From DASRDR01 sp035550795 (GTDB taxonomy: Bacteria > Methylomirabilota > Methylomirabilia > Rokubacteriales > DASRDR01): a stretch of DNA of 64,000 bases. The notes beneath the pieces are model-generated. The model saw nothing but the letters and a program-made list of their open reading frames with translations. It did not search any database and was not told the DNA's origin. The position numbers were made by a program, and so were the translations under genes. Below are positions 32,299 through 40,471 of this stretch, in pieces (position 1 is the stretch's first letter; each line of letters opens with the position of its first letter). Location of the stretch: positions 49,408 to 113,407 of the forward strand of contig DASZOL010000012.1 of NCBI GenBank assembly GCA_035550795.1. Direction: 5' to 3'.

Positions 32299-33678
32299 GT
32301 GACGCCGGCCGCCGACGTCGTCGTCTGCGGCGCCGGCATGGCCGGTGTCGCGGCCGCCTACCACCTGGCCGTCCGCCACGGCGTGCGGCGCGTGGTCCTG
32401 GTCGACGAGCGGTCTCCGCTCTCGCTCACGAGCGACAAGTCGACCGAGGCCTACCGGAACGTCTGGCCGGGGCCCGACGACGCGATGGTCCGGTTCATGA
32501 ACCGGAGCATCGACCTCCTGGAAGAGCTCGCCGACGCGAGCGACAACGTGTTCCGCATGAACCGGCGGGGCTACGTCTTCGGGACCGCCGAGCGCACCCG
32601 CGCCGACGAGCTGCGGACGATGGCCGAGACGGTCGCCGGCTGGGGCGCCGGGCCGCTCCGGGTCCACGACGGGCGACCGGCGGCGGCCTACCCGCCGCCA
32701 TCGGCGGGGGACTGGCACGCCCAGCCCGCCGGGATCGACCTGCTCCTCGATCGCGCGCTGATCCGCCGCCACTTCCCGTACGTTGCCGCCGACACCGTGG
32801 CGATCCTCCACGCCCGCCGCTGCGGGTGGCTCTCCGGGCAGCAGCTCGGGATGCATCTGCTCGAGCTGGCCCGCCGGGCCGGCGCGGAGCTCGTGACGGG
32901 ACGGCTCGCGGCGGTCGACGTCGCGAGAGGGCGCGTCGTCGGCGTGAGCATCGACGGGCCCGCCGGCCGCCGGACGCTGGCCACCGAGCGTCTGGTCCTG
33001 GCGGCCGGACCGCTCCTGCCGGAGACGGCGCGCCTGCTCGGGATCACGCTGCCCGTGTTCTCCGAGCGGCATCACAAGATCGCGTTCGAGGACACGCTCG
33101 GGGCGGTGCCGCGGGACGCCCCGTTCCTGATCTGGGACGACGCGCAGACGCTCGACTGGAGTCCCGACGAGCAGGCCGCCCTGGCGGCGGATCCGTCGCT
33201 CCGCTGGATGCTCGACCCGTTCCCCCCGGGCGTCCACACCCGCCCGGAGGGCGCGAGCCCGGAGAGCCGGACGCTGCTCGTCCTCTGGTCGTACGACTCC
33301 GCGGCGGTGGACGTCGTCTTCCCGTTGCCGGAGCCGCCCCATTACACCGAGCTGGTGCTCCGGGGAATGGCGCGGATGGTGCCGGGGTTCGCGGGCTATC
33401 TCGACCGGATGCCGCGCGCCTACGTCGACGGCGGGTACTACGCGAAGACCCGGGAGAACCGGCCGCTGATCGGGCCGCTGCCGCTGGATGGGGTCTACGT
33501 GTCGAGCGCGTACTCCGGCTTCGGGATCATGGCGAGCGGCGCGGGCGGCGAGCTGGTCGCGGCCCACGTCACCGGCTCGGCCCTTCCGGACTACGCGCCC
33601 GCGTTCACCCTTTCCCGCTACGACGATCCCGCATACATCCAGCGCATCGAGGCGTGTAGCGCGACGGGGCAAATCTGA
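32299..33678 (+). CDS. FAD-dependent amino acid/amine oxidoreductase (DAO family)
   Basis: 459 residues. The GxGxxG dinucleotide loop is at 11-16 (VVVCGAGMAGVAAAYHL), followed by the beta-strand acid in VVLVDERSPL. A DAO/sarcosine oxidase-type body follows with a second FAD region near the C-terminus (RENRPLIGPLPLDGVYVSSAYSGFGIMASGAGGELVAAHV). Such enzymes oxidise D-amino acids, glycine or N-methylated amines. Start is GTG at 32299. Co-localisation with a D-aminoacylase-like enzyme and an aminotransferase suggests stepwise breakdown of a D- or N-acyl amino acid. Confidence 0.87.
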   Translation: MTPAADVVVCGAGMAGVAAAYHLAVRHGVRRVVLVDERSPLSLTSDKSTEAYRNVWPGPDDAMVRFMNRSIDLLEELADASDNVFRMNRRGYVFGTAERTRADELRTMAETVAGWGAGPLRVHDGRPAAAYPPPSAGDWHAQPAGIDLLLDRALIRRHFPYVAADTVAILHARRCGWLSGQQLGMHLLELARRAGAELVTGRLAAVDVARGRVVGVSIDGPAGRRTLATERLVLAAGPLLPETARLLGITLPVFSERHHKIAFEDTLGAVPRDAPFLIWDDAQTLDWSPDEQAALAADPSLRWMLDPFPPGVHTRPEGASPESRTLLVLWSYDSAAVDVVFPLPEPPHYTELVLRGMARMVPGFAGYLDRMPRAYVDGGYYAKTRENRPLIGPLPLDGVYVSSAYSGFGIMASGAGGELVAAHVTGSALPDYAPAFTLSRYDDPAYIQRIEACSATGQI

Positions 33679-33794
33679 GGAAAGTGCCCATCAACGGACG
33701 ATGGAAAGTGTGGACGGCGGCACTGCGATCTTCGGCGAACAGGAATGTCGGCTCCCGGGACGCAACGGACGGTCGCTGGAGGCCCGCGCACCGC

Positions 33795-33824
33795 TTGACA
33801 GCGTCCGGGGCCGCCACGGACACT
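33795..33824 (+). promoter_or_regulatory. Weak promoter candidate before the MFS gene
   Basis: A perfect TTGACA at 33795-33800 lies 18 bases from GACACT (33819-33824), which matches TATAAT at three positions. It would place a transcript start about 60 bases ahead of the MFS start. Listed at low confidence because the -10 is poor. Confidence 0.3.
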
Positions 33825-33890
33825 CAGCGGAGCCGCAGGCCGGACGCGCGGCGCGATCGCCGAGACCCGCGGGAGGAGCCGCAAGACCGG

Positions 33891-35042
33891 ATGCCCAGGA
33901 TCGCGGGTCCGCTGACGAGCTCGATGTTCCTCGGGAGCTTCGCCTGGTCGTTCGCCTTCATCAGCCTGCCCTTCTACATCGAGACCATCAGTCCCTACGA
34001 TCCCGCGACGACGCTCCGCTGGACGGGATGGATCCTCGGGATCTCCTCGCTCGTCACCGTGCTGACCAGTCCCGCGTGGGGCCGCATGGGCGACCGGGGC
34101 GACCCGCGGTCGCAGTACGTGTGGGTCCAGCTCTTCCAGGGCGTCGCCTTCATGGGGATGGCGGTCGCCCGCACGCTCCCGCAACTCTTCGGCGCGCGGC
34201 TCGTGCTCGGCGCGATGGGCGCCGCGTCGACACTCGCGTTCATCATGGCGGGCCGGCAGCCGGACCCGAGCGACGTGCGCCGGGAGGTGGCGGCGGTGCA
34301 GCTCGCCATGACCCTCGGGCAGGTGCTGGGTCCGCTCGGCGGGGCGACGGCCGCGGCACGGCTCGGGTTCCGCCCGTCCTTCGTCGTGGCGGGCGTGATC
34401 CTTCTGGGGTCGGCGGCGTTCGTCCACTGGGGCGTGCGCCTTCCGGCCGGCCGCGAGCGCTCTTCCGCGCAGCCGACCCGTGTGCGGCCGCTCGATCTGG
34501 TGACGCCGGTGGCGCTCGTCCTGGCCGTCTCAAACCAGCTCTTCTTCCTGACGGCGGTGCTGCCCCAGGTCCTCCCGACCCTGGGCGTGACCGCCGACCG
34601 TGTCGTGGAGGTCGGCGGGCTCGTCGTGTTCGTTTCGGCGGTGGCCGCCGGCCTGGGGGCGATCTTGACGCCGCGGCTCGCCGCGCTCTTGCCGGAGCGG
34701 GTGCTGATCGCGGGGCTGCTGGTGACGTCCGGCATCCTGATGGCGATGATGGCGTTGCCGCACAGCGCCTGGGGGTACGCGACTGTCCGCTTCCTCCAGG
34801 TCCTGTTCGCGGCGCCGATCTTTCCGCTCGTGGTCGCCCGCGCCGCGCAGATGGGGAGCGGCGGCGCGATCGGCGTCATCAACTCGGCCCGCATCGGCGG
34901 CTCGTTCGTGGGCCCCGTCCTCGCGACCTCGATCCTGTCCGTGTCGTCCCCTGCCGTGCTCTACACGGCGCTCGGTCTCGCCAGCGTGGCGTGCGTGCCC
35001 CTCGCGCTCCGACCGTTGACCCCTCGCCGCGGCGCAGCGTAG
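33891..35042 (+). CDS. Major facilitator superfamily transporter (multidrug exporter-like)
   Basis: 383 residues, about 12 membrane helices. The loop between helices 2 and 3 reads TSPAWGRMGDRGDPRSQYV, the MFS motif A (GxxaDRxGxRxxl), and the end of the first half shows LAMTLGQVLGPLGGATAA, the antiporter motif C. The pattern is that of drug or metabolite exporters. The frame is open from 33684, but the ATG at 33891 starts directly at the first helix with GGGAGGAG 12 bases upstream. It follows the FAD oxidase on the same strand after a 212-base gap, so it may export products or toxic analogues of that pathway. Confidence 0.85.
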   Translation: MPRIAGPLTSSMFLGSFAWSFAFISLPFYIETISPYDPATTLRWTGWILGISSLVTVLTSPAWGRMGDRGDPRSQYVWVQLFQGVAFMGMAVARTLPQLFGARLVLGAMGAASTLAFIMAGRQPDPSDVRREVAAVQLAMTLGQVLGPLGGATAAARLGFRPSFVVAGVILLGSAAFVHWGVRLPAGRERSSAQPTRVRPLDLVTPVALVLAVSNQLFFLTAVLPQVLPTLGVTADRVVEVGGLVVFVSAVAAGLGAILTPRLAALLPERVLIAGLLVTSGILMAMMALPHSAWGYATVRFLQVLFAAPIFPLVVARAAQMGSGGAIGVINSARIGGSFVGPVLATSILSVSSPAVLYTALGLASVACVPLALRPLTPRRGAA

Positions 35043-35092
35043 AGTCCTCCTGGGCTCTGGCGCGGAGTTCCACGAGCCGAGGGGGGCGCCGG

Positions 35093-35524
35093 GTGCGTGG
35101 AATTCGACGTGTCGGGGTCACGGTGTGCGGGCTGGGCCTGGCGGTCGGGTGCGGGAGCTCCGGCTCCGGATCTCCGTCCGCACCCAATCCGGCCGCCCCG
35201 ACGGTCTCCAACCTGACGGTCTCGCCGGGACCGGACGTCTCGCTCGTCTTCCAGATGAGCGCCACCGACGTCCAGGGCGACATCGTCGGGGGGACCTGTA
35301 ACCTCACGACGTCCGACTTCAACGGCACTGGGGTCATCACCGGGGGTCCTGGCGTGCCGCCGAGCGCGACGGCGGTCACGGTGGTGTGCACGGTCGCGGT
35401 CGAGCCGGGATTCACCGGCACGGTGATCGCCGGAACCATCAGCGTCACCGATGCCGCCGGGAACACCTCTAACATCCTGTCGTTCACCACGGCGCTGCCC
35501 GAGCGGACGCGCGGATCGAGCTGA
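35093..35524 (+). CDS. Small lipoprotein of unknown function
   Basis: 143 residues from a GTG at 35093 with AGGGGGGCG upstream. The lipoprotein signal ends LGLAVGCGSSGSGS (lipobox cysteine). The mature part is Thr/Val-rich with repeated beta-strand patterns (SNLTVSPGPDVSLVFQMSATD, TAVTVVCTVAV, GTISVTDAAGNTS), like an Ig/cadherin-type beta sandwich. No family recognised. Convergent with the large cyclase-ATPase gene, whose stop is 45 bases away. Confidence 0.65.
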   Translation: MRGIRRVGVTVCGLGLAVGCGSSGSGSPSAPNPAAPTVSNLTVSPGPDVSLVFQMSATDVQGDIVGGTCNLTTSDFNGTGVITGGPGVPPSATAVTVVCTVAVEPGFTGTVIAGTISVTDAAGNTSNILSFTTALPERTRGSS

Positions 35525-35569
35525 GCGCCCGCAGGGCACGGCGCTGCGCGCCGCCCGGCGGCCGTGCCG

Positions 35570-38500
35570 CTACGGAGCGATGGCCTCCCGGTACGCCGGG
35601 GACGCCTGGAAGCCCCGCAGGAGCTCAGGGACCCCCGTCAGCCCCGCGGCGACCTTGTCGAGGAGGCGCCGCGCGTCGGCCCGCGCGGCCCGCGCGTCGT
35701 CCGCGCGGCCGGTCGCGCCGAGCAGGCGGGCGAGCGCGAGGCTCGCGCGCCAGCCGACGGGGGCGGCGCCGAGCTCCGCGGCCTCGGCCTTCGCGCGGCG
35801 CAAGACGCCCTCGCCCTCGGCGACCTGGCCGAGCGCAAAGAGCGCCTGGCCCTCGGCCCGGCGGGCCTCGGTCGCAAAGGCCGCGTACTGGGCCAGGATC
35901 CGCTGGAGCCGCCGGGCAGCGTCCAGCGCCTCTCCCGGGCGACCCTGATCGAGGGCGAGATCGGCCAGGGCGAGGAGGGGGCGCATGGCGAACTTGACGG
36001 CCTCCCCGGCCAGCTCGACCGCCTCGCCGAGCCGGCGCACCCCGTCAGCCGCCCCGCCGGCGACGAAGTCCTGCCCTGCCTCGCCCACCGCGTCGGCGAT
36101 CCAGAGTGTCGTCCGGAGGTCTCGCGCGATCGTCAGCATCTCCTCGTGGAGGCGCCGGGCCCCGGCGACGTCGCCGCAGCTCCGGTGGAGGCGGCCGAGG
36201 GTCCCCAGGGCGGCGACTGTCCACTCGCGATGCCCGAGCGCGCGTGCGATGGCGAGCCCGGTGCTCGCCTCCTGCATGGCGAGGCCCCAGTCGCCGTAGG
36301 GCTCGACGAACTCGGCCGTCGCGCTGTGAACGTACGCCTCCTGCGCCCGGGCGCCGATCGCGCGCGCGGCGGCCAGCGCCTTCGGGAGCCACGCCTCGCC
36401 CTCGGCGCGGCGGCCGCGGAAGAAGAGGACGAAGGCGAGGTTCGACAGGCAGGAGGCCTCGGTCTGCCGGTCTCCGGCGGCGATGAGGCGCGGCAGCGCC
36501 GCCTGGGCATGCGCGACCGAGGTGTCGAGGTCGCCGGCCAGGGCGGCCACCATCGCCAGCGCATCGAGGGCCCGGCCCTCACCGCCCTGGTCGCCGGCCT
36601 GCCGGAAGCTCTCGAGGGCGCGCTCGAGCTCCGGGCGGCTCGAGCCGAGCCGGGCGAGGTTCAGCTCCATCAGGCCGACGCGAAGCCGCGCCTCGGCAGC
36701 GACGCGCCGCGCGTCCGGCGTGTCGCCTGCCCGCTCGGCCGCGGCGACCGCGTCGCGGCTCAGCGCCAGGCCCCGCTCGTAGTCCTTGTGGCCGCCCCAG
36801 AGGGCGGCGAGCGCGCCGAGGCCTCGGGCCTCGGCGAGGGGGCTCGGCGGCTCCTTCGTCAGGCCCAGCGCCGCCTCGTGGTCCGCGCGGGCGGACTCGA
36901 AGTCGCCGAGGACTCCGTGGACGTCCCCCCGGCCCTCGAGGAGGACCAGGCGGTCAGCCGGCGGGAGCGCGGCGCGCTGGGCCGCGTCGATGGCCTGATC
37001 GTACCGGGCAAGCGCCTCCCGGTTCGCGAAGACCGCGCGGGCCGCCTCGGCGGCCCGGCGCGCGTGCTCGGCCGCGGGGGCCCAGGCCTCGGCCTGGCCG
37101 TAGTGGTGCGCCAGACGGGGCGCCAGCTCGGCCAGGCGCTCGGGATGGAGGCGCTCCAGCGCCTCGCCGGCCCGGCGGTGGAGCTCTCGCCGGCGCGAGG
37201 GGAGGAGCGTCGCCTCGGCGACGTCCTGGGTCAGCGCATGCTTGAAGACGTACGTGACCTCGTCGCCGGCCGGGCGCTCGAAGAGGAACTCCAGCCGCGC
37301 GAGCTCGCGAAGGTGCGGCTCGATCGGCCCCGGACCGTCCCAGATCGCCCCGAGGAGGCGCGGGGCGAACTCCCGGCCCAGGATCGAGGCGGTCTGGAGG
37401 AGGCGCTTCGGCTCCTCGGCGAGCCGGTCGATGCGCGCAGTGAGGACGCCGTGCACGGTGTCCGGGACCGGGAGCCCCGCCTCCAGGCCCTCGTCGCTGA
37501 CGGCCCGCGCGAGCTCCTCGAGGAAGAACGGGTTGCCTTCCGCCTTGTCCAGGATCAGCTGGGCGACCGGGTGCGCCGAGTCCGCGGTCGGCAGCAGGGA
37601 CTGCACGATGACCAGGCTCTCGTCCGCGGGCAGCCGCCCGAGCGACAGCTGGGTGGCGAACGACCGCTCGCTCCAGGGCGGCCGGTAGCCGGGGCGATAG
37701 GTGGCGACCAGGAGGATGGCCGCGCCGAACAGGCTCTCGGCCAGGAACCCGAAGTACTCCTCGGACGTCCGGTCCACCCAGTGAAGGTCCTCGATCTCGA
37801 GGACGAGTGGCTGCCTGCGGCTGCCACGCAAGCACATCTGCCGCAGCGTCTCGAAGGTCCGCACCTTGATCACCTCGGGCCCGAGTGCCTCGATCCGCCC
37901 CGCGGGATCCTTCCCGCCGAGCATGTGGAGCAGATAGGGCAGGCCGGCGTCGGGGTCCATGCCGGCGGCCTGGAGCCCGGCCCGCAGCCGCTCGGCCACT
38001 GACTCGGGAGCGTCGGTGTCGGCGAGGCCGCAGTGGGCGCGGAGGATGTCCGCGACGGGCACGTACGGGATGGTCGCGCCGTAGGACAGGCAACGGCCCT
38101 GCACGTAGGTGACCGGACGGCCGGCGAGCCGCCGCCGGAACTCGAGCAGGAGCCGTGACTTGCCGACGCCGGGCTCCCCGACGACGCCCATGACCTGGCC
38201 GCGACCCTCCGCGGCCGCGGCAAAGAGGTCAAGGAGCGTCTCGAGCTCGCGGTCGCGGCCGACGAAGCGACTCAGCCCGCGGGTCCCGGGCTCCTCCAGC
38301 GGCGAGCGCCGCGACCCGACGCCAAGGAGCCGGAACACGACGACCGGTTGGCTCCGGCCCTTCACCCGGACCGGCCCGACGCGCTCACCCTGGATGTAGC
38401 CCTGGACGAGGCGCCACGTTGCCTCGCTGGCGAGGATCGCGCCGGGCTCGGCCAGCTGCTGGAGGCGGGCGGCGAGATGCGTCGTGTCGCCCACCGCGGT

Positions 38501-39163
38501 GTAGTCCATTCGCAGGTTGTCGCCGATCGCGCCCACCACCACGAAGCCGGTGTGGAGCCCCATGCGCACGGTGAGCCTGATCTCGACGCCCGTCGCGGCG
38601 GCGATGGGCCGCTCGCGGAGGGCCCGGGCGACGCCGAGCGCCGCCAGCGTGGCGCGTCGGGCGTGATCCTCACGGGCGAGCGGGGCGCCGAACAGGGCCA
38701 TGAAGCCGTCGCCGAGGAACTGGTTGACGGTGCCCTCGTAGTGGTGCACCTCCGCGAGCGCGGCCTCGAAGAAGCTGTTCAGCAGGGCGTGCATCCCTTC
38801 CGGGCCGAGCCGCTCGGCCAGCGCCGTGGAGTCGACCAGGTCGCAGAAGAGCACCGTGACCGGCTTGCGCTCGCCCTCGATCGCGCCCCGCGAGGTGAGG
38901 ATCTTCTCGGCGAGATGCCGGGGCGTGTAGGCGGCGGGCGTACGGGTCTCGGGCGCCGGCGCCAGGGCCCCGGTCGACGGCGCCGCCCCGGACGGGGCGA
39001 CGGGCCGGCCGCACTCTAGGCAGAACTTGGCGGCGTCGGGGAGCTCGGCGCCGCAGGCCGCGCAGGGGCGGGCGAGTCGCTGGCCGCACTCCAGGCAGAA
39101 CTTCGCCCGGGCGGGATTCTCGTGGCGACAGTCCAGACAGCGTATCGTAGGGGTCCCGGCCAT
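35570..39163 (-). CDS. Zinc-ribbon/class III cyclase/AAA ATPase/TPR signalling protein
   Basis: A 1197-residue multidomain protein. Residues 9-27 and 34-52 are two CxxC...CxxC zinc ribbons. Residues about 97-275 are a class III nucleotidyl cyclase with metal aspartates D108 (LFCDLVDST) and D152 (FLGDGFMALFG). From about 310 an AAA/STAND ATPase has Walker A GEPGVGKSRLL and the arginine-rich STAND features (LVLEIEDLHWVDRTSEE, EGNPFFLEEL). From about 700 to the end lie TPR-like helical repeats. It is known as a common but poorly understood architecture in soil bacteria. It probably makes cAMP in response to signals sensed by the repeats. It looks monocistronic. Confidence 0.9.
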   Translation of the reverse strand: MAGTPTIRCLDCRHENPARAKFCLECGQRLARPCAACGAELPDAAKFCLECGRPVAPSGAAPSTGALAPAPETRTPAAYTPRHLAEKILTSRGAIEGERKPVTVLFCDLVDSTALAERLGPEGMHALLNSFFEAALAEVHHYEGTVNQFLGDGFMALFGAPLAREDHARRATLAALGVARALRERPIAAATGVEIRLTVRMGLHTGFVVVGAIGDNLRMDYTAVGDTTHLAARLQQLAEPGAILASEATWRLVQGYIQGERVGPVRVKGRSQPVVVFRLLGVGSRRSPLEEPGTRGLSRFVGRDRELETLLDLFAAAAEGRGQVMGVVGEPGVGKSRLLLEFRRRLAGRPVTYVQGRCLSYGATIPYVPVADILRAHCGLADTDAPESVAERLRAGLQAAGMDPDAGLPYLLHMLGGKDPAGRIEALGPEVIKVRTFETLRQMCLRGSRRQPLVLEIEDLHWVDRTSEEYFGFLAESLFGAAILLVATYRPGYRPPWSERSFATQLSLGRLPADESLVIVQSLLPTADSAHPVAQLILDKAEGNPFFLEELARAVSDEGLEAGLPVPDTVHGVLTARIDRLAEEPKRLLQTASILGREFAPRLLGAIWDGPGPIEPHLRELARLEFLFERPAGDEVTYVFKHALTQDVAEATLLPSRRRELHRRAGEALERLHPERLAELAPRLAHHYGQAEAWAPAAEHARRAAEAARAVFANREALARYDQAIDAAQRAALPPADRLVLLEGRGDVHGVLGDFESARADHEAALGLTKEPPSPLAEARGLGALAALWGGHKDYERGLALSRDAVAAAERAGDTPDARRVAAEARLRVGLMELNLARLGSSRPELERALESFRQAGDQGGEGRALDALAMVAALAGDLDTSVAHAQAALPRLIAAGDRQTEASCLSNLAFVLFFRGRRAEGEAWLPKALAAARAIGARAQEAYVHSATAEFVEPYGDWGLAMQEASTGLAIARALGHREWTVAALGTLGRLHRSCGDVAGARRLHEEMLTIARDLRTTLWIADAVGEAGQDFVAGGAADGVRRLGEAVELAGEAVKFAMRPLLALADLALDQGRPGEALDAARRLQRILAQYAAFATEARRAEGQALFALGQVAEGEGVLRRAKAEAAELGAAPVGWRASLALARLLGATGRADDARAARADARRLLDKVAAGLTGVPELLRGFQASPAYREAIAP

Positions 39164-39283
39164 CTCGGCGGCTCGCCGCGGCTCGATAGAGCCTAGACAC
39201 TCCGCTGCCCGGGGGTCAAGGCGCCGGTGCCGCGTTGCCAGCGCCGCGCCCGGCCCTCCGCGGCCCGGGCGGCGGAGGGGCCC

Positions 39284-40471
39284 TTAGCCGCTCGTGACGA
39301 GGTGGCAGAACTGCCCGACGAGGTACGGATCGTGGAACGTCCCGACCCGTGACCGGAGCACCTCCAGCGCGGCGGCCTGGGAGAGCGCGCGGCGGTAGGG
39401 GCGGACCGTGCAGATCGCGTCGTAGACGTCCGCGATCGCGGTGAGCTGGCTCGCGAGGGTCGGGGTCCGCGACGTGCGGAGGGCCGGGTAGTTGGGCTCG
39501 CCGTCGTACCGGAGATGGTGCTCGTAGGCGACCAGGATCGAGAGCGGCGCGCTGTTCGCGAGGGCGCCCAGCTCCCACGCGCCGAGCTCGGCATGGCTCG
39601 CCATCATCGTCCACTCGTCGCCGGACAGCTTGCCCGCCTTGTTCAGGACCTCGAGCGGGACCCGGAGCTTGCCGACGTCGTGCAGCAGGGCCGCCACGCC
39701 GATCGCGTGGAGGAGGGGACCCTCGAACCCGAAGCCGCGCGCCTGGGCCAGGACGAGGAGAGAGACGTTGACCGAGTGCACGAACGTGTACTCGTCGTGT
39801 GACTTGAGCGGCACCGTGGGCAGCACGGCCTGGGTCGAGCGCGCCACGGCGTCCGCCAGGCCCCACACCAGCTCCTCGACGGGGTCGATGCTGGTCACCC
39901 CTTCGTGGCGGATCCGCGTGAACAGGTCCCGGGCCAGCTCGACGTGCGCCTCCGATATGCCGCCCCGTCCCCCTCTGTCGCCCGTCGACTCGTCGGGAGG
40001 GACGACAGGGGCACCCGCGGGACTGGCGATCTCCACCTGGCCGACCACGGCGTGCGGCGTCGATTCCGGCCGCCGTCCGGCCGCGAGCGCGTCCACCAGG
40101 GCCCGGCACTCGCCCTCGTCCAGGTCGCGCCCGAGCGTGAGTCGGGCGACGTCGCTCCGCCGGAGCGCCCGGATGAACGGCTGGAGGTAGAGCGCCCCGC
40201 TGCGAAGGGGCCGGCCATCGATCACGATCTCGTCGTCCAGCCGGAGGAAGGTGAGGGCGTCCTGCCGCCGCGCGTCGCAGGCGGCCACCACGCCGTCGCG
40301 CAGCTGCCCGATGGCGGCGGCGACGGCCGGATGCGCGGGCGGATAGAGGGCGCCGGTGGTGAGCGCCCCGGCCACCTGGGCGATGAGCCGCTCGACCGCC
40401 GCCTGGCCCGGGAGCGTTCCCGGCTCCCCCCCGCCGCGCCCGGGGGCATCGCCGCCGGCGGGCTCGCTCAT
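39284..40471 (-). CDS. HD-GYP-like metal-dependent phosphohydrolase with altered GYP signature
   Basis: 395 residues. An N-terminal module (about 25-130) resembles the N-terminus of the upstream HEAT protein. The HD domain from about 195 has FVHSVNVSLL, the HD pair H264/D265 in LLHDVGKLRVP, SHAELGAWEL and YEHHLRYDGEPNYP at 317-328, in which the canonical HHExxDGxGYP is altered (E to L, G to N), then ADVYDAI. HD-GYP proteins hydrolyse cyclic di-GMP; here activity or specificity may be changed. The ATG at 40471 overlaps the HEAT gene stop as ATGA, so the longer frame from 40735 is rejected. Confidence 0.85.
   Translation of the reverse strand: MSEPAGGDAPGRGGGEPGTLPGQAAVERLIAQVAGALTTGALYPPAHPAVAAAIGQLRDGVVAACDARRQDALTFLRLDDEIVIDGRPLRSGALYLQPFIRALRRSDVARLTLGRDLDEGECRALVDALAAGRRPESTPHAVVGQVEIASPAGAPVVPPDESTGDRGGRGGISEAHVELARDLFTRIRHEGVTSIDPVEELVWGLADAVARSTQAVLPTVPLKSHDEYTFVHSVNVSLLVLAQARGFGFEGPLLHAIGVAALLHDVGKLRVPLEVLNKAGKLSGDEWTMMASHAELGAWELGALANSAPLSILVAYEHHLRYDGEPNYPALRTSRTPTLASQLTAIADVYDAICTVRPYRRALSQAAALEVLRSRVGTFHDPYLVGQFCHLVTSG

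Noticed and set aside
30036..32339. A 767-codon minus-strand frame opposite the aminotransferase
   Set aside because: The plus-strand aminotransferase has catalytic residues and a ribosome-binding site. The minus frame has neither motifs nor family similarity.
35564..38002. An 812-codon open frame on the plus strand opposite the cyclase-ATPase-TPR gene
   Set aside because: It is antisense to a protein with clear domains. Long shadow frames are expected in DNA this GC-rich, and its translation shows only Arg/Gly/Ala-rich, motif-free sequence.
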